NCBI GenBank assembly: GCA_004556745.1
Contig: SFFY01000038.1
Location: forward strand, 1 to 30,056
Reading direction: 5' to 3'
Length of the DNA stretch: 30,056 bases
DNA from: Bacteroidales bacterium
GTDB lineage: Bacteria; Bacteroidota; Bacteroidia; Bacteroidales; Bacteroidaceae
Part shown: positions 23,974 through 30,056 of the stretch, one piece after another
Layout of the letters: every line of letters begins with the position of its first letter
How positions within the stretch are numbered: position 1 is the first letter of the stretch
The notes under the pieces: generated by a model
What the model was told of the DNA's origin: nothing
The model's database searches: none
The model's input: the letters and a program-made list of their open reading frames with translations, nothing else
Made by a program: the position numbers and the translations under genes

Positions 23974-24893
23974 AATACTACGAATTTACCTTCTCCACCA
24001 ATCCGCGCTCCGAGGCCACCGAGGACGTGCTCGCCGATGTGCTGGCGGGCGTGGGATTTGAGAGTTTTGTGCGCACGGGCGAACTGGACCTGCGTTCCGT
24101 GCCCGGCAGCGATAACCCCGAAGCGCCGGAATTTGCCGCCCCGGCAGAAGAAGAACAGCAATTCAAGGCATATATCCAAGTCAAGGCCTTTGACCCGGAA
24201 GCCCTGCGCGAGGCTATCGAAAACTTCCCGCTGCCCGGCGTAAGCATTTCCCATGAAATACGCGAGGCAGAAGACAAGGACTGGAACGAGGTATGGGAGC
24301 AAAATTATTTCCAACCCCTCGTCGTCGGCACGCGCTGCGTCGTGGCAGGCACTTTCCATAAGGACGTGCCTGCGGCCGACTATCGCATCACGATTAACCC
24401 GCAGATGTCGTTCGGCACGGGGCACCACGCCACCACTTACCAGATGCTCGAGCGTCTGCTCGACGAGCCGCTCGCCGGCAAGCGCGTGCTCGACATGGGC
24501 TGCGGCACGGGCATTCTCGCAATCCTCGCCCGAATGCGCGGCGCAAGCGAGTGCGTGGCCATTGACGTGGACGAATGGTGCGTGAAAAACACGGAAGGAA
24601 ACATTGCGCTCAACTCCGTGGACCATATCCGCGTGGTGCTGGGCGATGCCTCCGCGCTGGCAAACGAAAAGCCGTTCGACGTGATTATTGCCAATATCAA
24701 CCGCAACATTCTCTTGCAGGACCTCCCGCGCTACGCCGAGCGGCTCGCTCCGGGCGGCATCGTGCTGATGAGCGGCTTCTACACAAAAGACGTGCCCGTG
24801 CTTCGCGAAGCGGCGGAACGCCTCGGCCTCGCCTTTGAGGACGGGCGCGAAAAGGACGGCTGGGCATGTATTAAATGTTGTCGGCAGGCCTAA
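23970..24893 (+). CDS. prmA: Ribosomal protein L11 methyltransferase
   Basis: A 307-residue SAM-dependent lysine methyltransferase acting on ribosomal protein L11. Motifs are F-G-T-G-H-H-A-T-T, the SAM-binding D-M-G-C-G-T-G, and I-I-A-N-I-N-R-N, the PrmA signature. The frame is open from 23724, but the ATG at 23970 overlaps the stop of the preceding rRNA methyltransferase as ATGA and begins the typical M-K-Y-Y-E-F-T-F. A strong terminator follows, ending this unit. Confidence 0.95.
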   Translation: MKYYEFTFSTNPRSEATEDVLADVLAGVGFESFVRTGELDLRSVPGSDNPEAPEFAAPAEEEQQFKAYIQVKAFDPEALREAIENFPLPGVSISHEIREAEDKDWNEVWEQNYFQPLVVGTRCVVAGTFHKDVPAADYRITINPQMSFGTGHHATTYQMLERLLDEPLAGKRVLDMGCGTGILAILARMRGASECVAIDVDEWCVKNTEGNIALNSVDHIRVVLGDASALANEKPFDVIIANINRNILLQDLPRYAERLAPGGIVLMSGFYTKDVPVLREAAERLGLAFEDGREKDGWACIKCCRQA

Positions 24894-24903
24894 AAAACTT
24901 TAC

Positions 24904-24943
24904 AAGAAGCAATGGTCGCTGCCATTGCTTCTTTGTTTATTTT
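24904..24943 (+). terminator. Terminator after prmA
   Basis: A perfect 12-bp stem (24904-24915 with 24922-24933) with a 6-base loop is followed by a T-rich tail. Its 3' arm contains the -33 box of the next promoter. Confidence 0.9.
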
Positions 24944-24955
24944 ACCCTAACTTTG
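24924..24955 (+). promoter_or_regulatory. Promoter of the alkaline phosphatase gene
   Basis: ATTG (24924-24927), a 20-base gap, and TAACTTTG (24948-24955) give a good Bacteroidetes promoter. The predicted start is near 24962, about 50 bases before the coding start. No Pho-box-like repeat was recognised. Confidence 0.7.
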
Positions 24956-25012
24956 CACATAAGAAAATCGATTTTATTAAATCTGCAACCACTATAAACA
25001 TCTATAATCCCT

Positions 25013-26446
25013 ATGACTAATTCTTCATTAAAAAGAATGCTTTTGGCGGTCGCCTTGTGCATGGTCGCCATGATTGGCCTCGCACAGGGCAAGGCCAAGT
25101 ATGTGTTTTATTTCATCGGCGACGGCATGGGCGTCAATCAGGTGAACGGCACGGAAACCTATCTCGCCGCGCTTGAAGGGCGCATCGGCACCACGCCGCT
25201 GTGCTTCGCCGACTTTCCCGCCTCGGCACTCGTGACAACCTTCTCGGGCACGAACGGCGTGACGGACTCCGCCGCCGCGGGCACGGCGCTCGCCACGGGC
25301 CACAAGACGAAGAACGATGCGCTCGGCGTGCTGGCAGACCTCTCAACGCCTATTTACAGTGTGGCGGTCAGTGCCAAGAAGGGCGGCGCGGCAGTAGGAG
25401 TAGCCACGAGCGTTTCCATCGACCACGCCACGCCGGCAGCCTTCTACGCCCACGTGGGCTATCGCGGCGAGTATTATAAAATAGGTACGCAGCTGCCAAA
25501 GACGGGCTTCGACTACTTTGGCGGATCGGGTTTTCTGAAGCCTACCGACAAGAATTATCCCGACGCGCCCGACCTTTACAAGCAATGCGAGCAGGCGGAC
25601 TACGTGATTGCCCGCGGCTACAAGGATTTCCAGAAGAAGATGCGCAAGGCCGACAAGATTATCCTGTTCCAAACCGAAGCGGCAACCAAGGAAAACCCGA
25701 AAGCCCTGCCTTACGCCATCGACCGCAAGAAGGGCGACCTGACTTTGCAGGACATCACCCGCGCCGGCATCGGCCAACTCTCAAAATCGGAGCGCGACGG
25801 CAAAGGCTTCTTCCTGATGGTGGAGGGCGGCAAGATAGACTGGGCGTGCCACAGCAACGATGCCGCCACGGTGTTCCACGAAGTGAAAGATTTCGACGAT
25901 GCCATTCGCGTGGCTTACGAATTCTATAACCAGCACCCCGATGAAACGCTGATCGTTGTTACGGCCGACCACGAAACGGGCGGCATAGCCCTCGGTCGCG
26001 GCCCGTACGAACTGCACACGGACGTATTCAAATACCAGCGTATGAGCACGGAGGCGTACAGCCGCCACCTTTCTGCTCTTCGCCAGAGCGGTAAAGCCTT
26101 CACTTGGGAACTTGTGGAGCGCGACCTTGCCGAGAACTGGGGTTTCGGCAAAGGCGTGACGCTGAGCGAAGGCCAAATCAGCCGCCTCAAGAAAGCGTTC
26201 GACGCACTTGCCGCCGGCTCTGCCGAGCAAAGCAAATCGCTCTACGCCAGCGCAGATGCCCTTGCCGACAACGCCCGCACCATATTGGCGGAATGCGCCC
26301 TCGTGGGTTGGCAAAGCGGAGGCCACTCCAACGGCTACGTGCCCCTATTCGCCATCGGCGCAGGCAGCGAACTCTTCAACGGACGCATCGACAACACGGA
26401 AATTCCCCGCCGCATTGCCAAGGCGGCCGGATGGGAAATGGAATAA
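25013..26446 (+). CDS. Exported alkaline phosphatase, PhoA family
   Basis: A 477-residue periplasmic alkaline phosphatase releasing phosphate from monoesters. A Sec signal occupies about 1-25. The metal motif I-G-D-G-M-G is at 35-40, the nucleophile is Ser86 in V-T-D-S-A-A-A-G-T-A, and metal ligands D319-H320-E321 lie in A-D-H-E-T-G-G. The segment G-G-K-I-D-W-A-C-H carries a further ligand region. The C-terminal H-S-N-G-Y-V-P-L pattern is normal for the family. It has its own promoter, and the kinase-like gene starts 17 bases after its stop. Confidence 0.94.
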   Translation: MTNSSLKRMLLAVALCMVAMIGLAQGKAKYVFYFIGDGMGVNQVNGTETYLAALEGRIGTTPLCFADFPASALVTTFSGTNGVTDSAAAGTALATGHKTKNDALGVLADLSTPIYSVAVSAKKGGAAVGVATSVSIDHATPAAFYAHVGYRGEYYKIGTQLPKTGFDYFGGSGFLKPTDKNYPDAPDLYKQCEQADYVIARGYKDFQKKMRKADKIILFQTEAATKENPKALPYAIDRKKGDLTLQDITRAGIGQLSKSERDGKGFFLMVEGGKIDWACHSNDAATVFHEVKDFDDAIRVAYEFYNQHPDETLIVVTADHETGGIALGRGPYELHTDVFKYQRMSTEAYSRHLSALRQSGKAFTWELVERDLAENWGFGKGVTLSEGQISRLKKAFDALAAGSAEQSKSLYASADALADNARTILAECALVGWQSGGHSNGYVPLFAIGAGSELFNGRIDNTEIPRRIAKAAGWEME

Positions 26447-26463
26447 TTTATTTAGAGATAAAT

Positions 26464-27276
26464 ATGACAAACCAAGAATTTTGGCAAAGTATCCAACAAA
26501 TAATTTCTTCTGGTTTCCAAATTAACGACTTAAAGCAGCTTGACATTTATGCAGAATGGTTTATCACAAGAAAACTTGTATATCAACGATTTTCACAGGC
26601 AGAGCAGCATGGCTGCGCAGCGGGAGGTACAAATAATGTCATTGCAACCATACTCGCGGGAGCAGAAATTGCATCAGATTGCCTCACTGCGCCGAACGGG
26701 AGTTTCAAAAGAGAAGTCCAATGCGGAGCGCAGCAAGAACAACGTATAGAACTTTGGGCAAAAGCCGTCGGTTGCTGGTTTGACCACACCGAGAAGACGT
26801 TTAACACGTTATTGGGGAGTGAAATTGCAAGCGGCGGAGAAGCCCATGTATATGACAACGGAAGCACGCTGGTTAAAGCTATCGGTCTTGATTACTTTGT
26901 CTTGCCAATTTTGGCATTAGACAGAATAGCCCTGCACAATGCATCCTTCCCTGAGACCCGCATGACGGTGCTCGGATTTGGCAGGAATGAAGATTTAGAA
27001 TTTCAGATAATCGTTGAGCAACCTTTTATCAAAGGCCAGCAAATGTCTGATGCAGAAATTTCCACGTACATACAGCAGTTAGGATATAAGGTCATAAATC
27101 CAAAGAATTGGACCTTTGCAACAGAACAAACATATCTTAGCGATTTACACGATGAGAATGTTCTGCGTTCGGCGCAAGGCAATGTCTTTGTGGTAGATTG
27201 TGACATCAGAATCAATACGCCCCAATTAAACGCAGGGGGCAGTCGCACACTTTCTAACGCAGTAATCATTCAATAA
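26464..27276 (+). CDS. Polyvalent-protein-type protein kinase domain protein
   Basis: A 270-residue cytoplasmic protein whose second half resembles the serine/threonine/tyrosine kinase domain described from phage and mobile-element polyvalent proteins. The glycine-rich G-G-E-A-H-V-Y is at 124-130, Lys138 in T-L-V-K-A is the likely ATP lysine, and H-N-x-x-F-P-E-T follows at 158-165. The catalytic-loop-like S-D-L-H-D-E-N-V-L is at 226-234, and V-V-D-C-D at 243-247 is the metal site. Residues 1-115 show no recognised domain. The frame is open from 26104, but that part overlaps alkaline phosphatase, so the ATG at 26464 is used. The gene looks more AT-rich than its neighbours, suggesting transfer. 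A terminator follows directly. Confidence 0.72.
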   Translation: MTNQEFWQSIQQIISSGFQINDLKQLDIYAEWFITRKLVYQRFSQAEQHGCAAGGTNNVIATILAGAEIASDCLTAPNGSFKREVQCGAQQEQRIELWAKAVGCWFDHTEKTFNTLLGSEIASGGEAHVYDNGSTLVKAIGLDYFVLPILALDRIALHNASFPETRMTVLGFGRNEDLEFQIIVEQPFIKGQQMSDAEISTYIQQLGYKVINPKNWTFATEQTYLSDLHDENVLRSAQGNVFVVDCDIRINTPQLNAGGSRTLSNAVIIQ

Positions 27277-27296
27277 CAGGGACTGTAAATCCTTTT

Positions 27297-27345
27297 GCCT
27301 CTGCCAAAACGACCTGAAATGCGTCGCTTTGGCAGAGGCTTTGTT
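27297..27345 (+). terminator. Terminator after the kinase gene
   Basis: GCCTCTGCCAAA (27297-27308) pairs perfectly with 27328-27339. An inner CGAC/GTCG extends the stem, followed by TTTGTTT. Confidence 0.88.
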
Positions 27346-27490
27346 TAAGAGAGTTTGAGAAGCGTTAATGTTTTGGCAGTCGGCGTTAAAAGCGGGCGGA
27401 TGGCACACCGATTGCGAATTATTAGGGCGAAAGCGCGAAGCAAAAAGAAGCGGAGCGCAACAGAAAATAAATGTCTAACAATTAAAATAT

Positions 27491-27495
27491 AGGAG
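27491..27495 (+). promoter_or_regulatory. Shine-Dalgarno-like AGGAG before hsp20
   Basis: AGGAG lies 9 bases before the ATG at 27505. Clear Shine-Dalgarno sites are uncommon in this phylum, and the other genes here lack one, so this may reflect strong translation of the heat-shock gene. Confidence 0.55.
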
Positions 27496-27504
27496 ATTAT
27501 CACT

Positions 27505-27987
27505 ATGACACGCTCAAGAAACTATTCTCAAAACTGGTTGCCCTCAATCTTTGACGATTTCTTCGACAACAACTGGATGAACAAGACCAACGCCACCGCA
27601 CCGGCCATCAACGTGCTGGAACGCCGCGATGCCTACGTTGTGGAAGTGGCCGCACCGGGCATGACTAAAAAGGACTTCAACATCCACATCGACGAAAACA
27701 ACAACCTCATCATCTCGATGGAGAAAAAGGAAGAGACAAAGGAAGGCGACAACTGCGGCTGCAACGGTGAAGCCAAAGCCACGACCGTGAAATGCAAGGA
27801 CGAGGAGAGCCGCTACCTGCGCCGCGAGTTCTATTACTCCAAATTCCAGCAGGCACTTATCCTGCCCGACGACGTGGACAAGATGAGCATCAGCGCACAA
27901 GTGGAAAACGGCATCCTTTCCGTAACGCTGCCTAAGCAGACGCCCGAACAGAAGGAAAAACTCTTGCAACATATTGAGGTGAAATAA
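27505..27987 (+). CDS. Small heat-shock protein, Hsp20/alpha-crystallin family
   Basis: A 160-residue ATP-independent chaperone that holds unfolding proteins in the cytoplasm. The alpha-crystallin domain spans about 30-145: P-A-I-N-V-L-E-R near the front, V-A-A-P-G-M-T-K-K-D-F, and the family A-x-V-x-N-G-I-L-S-V-T-L-P toward the end. An insertion rich in Cys, Gly and acidic residues (about 78-100) sits in the loop region. The usual C-terminal I-x-I anchor is not evident. It is monocistronic, between two terminators, with an AGGAG site 9 bases before the start. No heat-shock promoter or CIRCE-type repeat was recognised. Confidence 0.92.
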   Translation: MTRSRNYSQNWLPSIFDDFFDNNWMNKTNATAPAINVLERRDAYVVEVAAPGMTKKDFNIHIDENNNLIISMEKKEETKEGDNCGCNGEAKATTVKCKDEESRYLRREFYYSKFQQALILPDDVDKMSISAQVENGILSVTLPKQTPEQKEKLLQHIEVK

Positions 27988-28011
27988 CATCACCGACAAC
28001 CCGTCAATAAT

Positions 28012-28048
28012 AAAGGCGTTCCGTGCCAATCGCGCGGAACGCCTTTTT
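28012..28048. terminator. Bidirectional terminator between convergent genes
   Basis: AAAGGCGTTCCG (28012-28023) pairs perfectly with 28035-28046. TTTTT follows on the plus strand and TTTATTATT on the minus strand, so it serves hsp20 and the nucleotidyltransferase gene. Confidence 0.9.
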
Positions 28049-28079
28049 ATTTGTTGCCTATTGCCTTGTTAGTGCAATA

Positions 28080-28991
28080 TTAAAACATCTTTTCGGGATA
28101 AACACCCTCTTCGCCGAGCTTCTGGAATTTCTCCACAACACCCGGACGATCCTCGGGATAAGTAACGCCGAACCACTTGGAAGTAGTGTCGAGCACCTCG
28201 CAAGTAGCCGTGCCGTCGTTAATAAGTTTGTCGACCATAAGAGGAATAAAGAACTCGCTCTTGAGGTTCTCCATATTCTTCGGGTCAGAGAGGAACGTCT
28301 TGAAATACTCCTCGCTGTGCTGGAAGTAGTCAGGCGTAAAGCCCCAGAAATTCATGGAAACGGGCGTGGTGTCGGGGATTGCCACCCATTCGCCGTTGTC
28401 GTCGAGATATTTCACTACGCCATCGAAACGCTGAATCTTAGTGCGTTCCACAACGGAAGTAAGATGGTTTTGGCTGTCATTCTCACAAACGCCGCGAGAA
28501 ACGGTACCGCTGTCGGAGAGCGTATTGCCCACGCGGAAACCTACCATAGCGTATTTGCCGGTAGAGCCTTCGGGAAGTTCGCTAAGGAATTTGCCCATCA
28601 CCTTGAAGGCGTCGCGATCGTAGAAGTCGTCGCAGTTGAGCACGGCAAAGGGTTCTTTAATCACGTCCTTACCCATCATAACGGCGTGGTTCGTACCCCA
28701 GGGTTTCGTGCGACCCTCGGGGCAGGTGAAGCCTTCGGGCAGCGCATCGAGGGCTTGGAACACGAGTTCGCAAGGAATGTGGCCTTCGTACTTAGAAAGC
28801 ACCTTGTCGCGAAATTCCTGTTCAAAGTCCTTACGGATTACGAACACGAGTTTTCCAAAGCCGGCGTGAATGGCGTCGTAGATGGAGTAGTCCATGATTG
28901 TTTCGCCGTGAGGGCCGAGGCCATCCAGCTGTTTGAGGCCGCCGTAACGGCTGCCCATGCCTGCTGCAAGCAGGAAAAGCGTTGGTTTCAT
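28080..28991 (-). CDS. Sugar-nucleotidyltransferase family protein
   Basis: A 303-residue cytoplasmic protein with the NTP_transferase fold. The N-terminal L-A-A-G-M-G-S-R-Y-G-G-L-K-Q-L (8-22) is the nucleotide-binding signature G-x-G-x-R..K. W-G-T-N-H-A and L-N-C-D-D-F-Y supply the metal-binding Asp pair expected of sugar-1-phosphate nucleotidyltransferases. The substrate is not clear: it is not a typical RmlA or GalU by its motifs, and it stands alone between two terminators. A -7 box lies about 40 bases upstream. Confidence 0.82.
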   Translation of the reverse strand: MKPTLFLLAAGMGSRYGGLKQLDGLGPHGETIMDYSIYDAIHAGFGKLVFVIRKDFEQEFRDKVLSKYEGHIPCELVFQALDALPEGFTCPEGRTKPWGTNHAVMMGKDVIKEPFAVLNCDDFYDRDAFKVMGKFLSELPEGSTGKYAMVGFRVGNTLSDSGTVSRGVCENDSQNHLTSVVERTKIQRFDGVVKYLDDNGEWVAIPDTTPVSMNFWGFTPDYFQHSEEYFKTFLSDPKNMENLKSEFFIPLMVDKLINDGTATCEVLDTTSKWFGVTYPEDRPGVVEKFQKLGEEGVYPEKMF

Positions 28992-29028
28992 AGTATGATA
29001 ACTTTTAGGGTTGTTACTTTGCTATCTG

Positions 29029-29036
29029 CAAAACTA
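29029..29036 (-). promoter_or_regulatory. -7 box for the nucleotidyltransferase gene
   Basis: TAGTTTTG on the minus strand fits TAnnTTTG, about 38 bases before the ATG at 28991. The nearest TTTG-like word upstream is spaced about 24 bases away, which is rather long. Confidence 0.45.
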
Positions 29037-29110
29037 CAAAAAAATATTTTAGGCACGCGCCAAAACCCCGCCTTTTATATATGAAACCTTTCTTTTTATT
29101 GAAAATGATA

Positions 29111-29149
29111 CAAAAAGCCCCTTAATTTGCATGGTGCAAATAAGAGGCT
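29111..29149 (-). terminator. Second terminator downstream of the caspase gene
   Basis: On the minus strand, AGCCTCTTATTTGC pairs imperfectly with GCAAATTAAGGGGCT around ACCAT, followed by TTTTTG. It separates the caspase transcript from the nucleotidyltransferase gene. Confidence 0.7.
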
Positions 29150-29175
29150 AATAAAAGGAAGGATGTGTCATCAAA

Positions 29176-29205
29176 CAAGCAGGTGCGAAAATTCGCGCCT
29201 GCTTG
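29176..29205 (-). terminator. Hairpin directly after the caspase gene
   Basis: A 14-bp stem (29176-29189 with 29192-29205, one wobble) has only a 2-base centre, and the tail on the minus strand is a weak TTTG. It ends 5 bases past the stop codon at 29210. Confidence 0.6.
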
Positions 29206-29209
29206 CTGA

Positions 29210-30056
29210 TTATTTGAACTTAAAGCTTTCCCACTTGTTTCCACAAATGGAAGAAGGTATCACTGTCGGAGACTGCTTCTTCTTGTTGATAACAGTTGAT
29301 TTTCTAGAAACTTCCCTTGTTATGTATTTTGCCATATCACCAAGCGTGCAACTGCCATTGGTTTTTTTCAAGCTTTCTAAAAGGAAATATGTAAATAAAC
29401 CATGCTGTTTCTCTTTATATGGATAAGCGGATTGGTCACCTTGAGCTGCCGTTAAAACAACAACATTTCCCTTTGGTTTGGTTTCCTCGATGGCAATTTC
29501 AACGCCTCTTGAGGAAGCCAGCATTCTGTCGCCGCGCTGCGAGCCGCTGAAACAGGCATCCAGCATCACAATCGTCTTTTCAGTGTTCAACTGATTCAAG
29601 AAATCATACAAACTGCTTAAGGCATAAGCCGTGCGCACATCGCCTCCCATGCCATCTACGGGCAAAAGATAGCCTTGTCTGCTTTTCACCTCTGGTATGC
29701 CGTGTCCTGCATAATATAAGATAACATTGGCTTTCCCCGAGTAAACCTCCGACACATCGTGAAGCCACGCCAATTCTGAACGAATATTGTTCAGGGTCGC
29801 ATTTTCGCGAATCTTTATGTTCTCGTCAGGTATGCCTAAAATATCTTTGCAGGCTTTGGCAAAAGCCCTGCCATCATTCAAAGCAAACTCAACGGGTTCG
29901 ACTTCTTGATAATTCTCATTAGCAATAACCACGACAAAGGTTCTGTCCGACAAGCACTCGTCCTCTGTTACCAACAGATTCTCTTCATTCTGTTGAGGTG
30001 CAGGTTGCACGGTTGTTTGATTATTAGGCTTTAAAGGCTTATTTGTATCAGACTTA
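29210..30056 (-). CDS. Caspase-family (C14) protease, 5' end cut by window
   Basis: C-terminal part of a caspase/metacaspase-like cysteine protease; the frame stays open through the right edge, so the N-terminus is missing. A GTG at 30010 is possible, but the residues before it continue in frame as a Lys/Pro/Asn/Gln-rich linker, which argues for a longer protein. The catalytic pair is visible: His in L-Y-Y-A-G-H-G and Cys in M-L-D-A-C-F-S-G. The start of the fold, F-V-V-V-I-A-N-E-N-Y, and a late segment with A-A-Q-G-D-Q-S-A-Y are also family-typical. The DNA is more AT-rich than the housekeeping genes. The missing N-terminal part would show whether it is tied to a sensor, and thus to defence or cell-death roles; that is not visible. 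Confidence 0.85.
   Translation of the reverse strand, partial: KSDTNKPLKPNNQTTVQPAPQQNEENLLVTEDECLSDRTFVVVIANENYQEVEPVEFALNDGRAFAKACKDILGIPDENIKIRENATLNNIRSELAWLHDVSEVYSGKANVILYYAGHGIPEVKSRQGYLLPVDGMGGDVRTAYALSSLYDFLNQLNTEKTIVMLDACFSGSQRGDRMLASSRGVEIAIEETKPKGNVVVLTAAQGDQSAYPYKEKQHGLFTYFLLESLKKTNGSCTLGDMAKYITREVSRKSTVINKKKQSPTVIPSSICGNKWESFKFK

Noticed and set aside
26104..26463. N-terminal extension of the kinase gene
   Set aside because: It overlaps the alkaline phosphatase coding region in another frame; the ATG at 26464 fits the gene boundary.

Overview
The window reads as chromosomal DNA of a fairly GC-rich member of the Bacteroidales, most likely Prevotellaceae-like. The signs are several promoters of the Bacteroidetes type (TTTG or ATTG, a gap of 19-20, then TAnnTTTG), a five-repeat DUF349 protein, secreted glycoside hydrolases, a secreted protein with a short C-terminal tail of the gliding/T9SS-sorting style, and many dispersed palindromic intergenic repeats. 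No rRNA, tRNA, CRISPR array or transposase gene was recognised. All identifications come from reading motifs; no database search was run.

Left part (1-3830, + strand): a gene-free stretch with a striking 21-bp-period palindrome array, then a CorA-type metal transporter and a DUF349 protein closed by a strong terminator. Next (3870-7345) is the accessory-looking segment. A minus-strand operon encodes an EcoRI-family adenine methyltransferase and a DUF262-HNH nuclease. It is preceded by a structured, terminator-ended leader or small RNA. It is bracketed by two nested pairs of inverted repeats: about 258-bp elements outside and about 60-bp palindromic elements inside.

Middle part, minus strand (7507-15481): a secreted multidomain protein and a GH29 alpha-L-fucosidase (host-glycan use), LuxS and MTA/SAH nucleosidase (two consecutive steps that recycle S-adenosylhomocysteine and make the AI-2 precursor), a second palindrome array, PepD dipeptidase and a flippase-like membrane protein.

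Right part, plus strand (15596-27987): RsmA, RmlB, a small lipoprotein followed by a very large secreted GH2 beta-galactosidase, then two translation-related methyltransferases (RsmF-like and PrmA, overlapping by ATGA), an exported alkaline phosphatase, a polyvalent-protein-type kinase, and a small heat-shock protein. The right edge (28080-30056, minus strand) has a sugar-nucleotidyltransferase-like gene and a caspase-family protease cut by the window end.

Most of the window is ordinary housekeeping and glycan-use content. The points most worth a second look are the nested inverted repeats around the methyltransferase/DUF262-HNH operon, its leader RNA, the two 21-bp-period palindrome arrays whose spacers are cyclically permuted, the lone kinase, and the truncated caspase gene.
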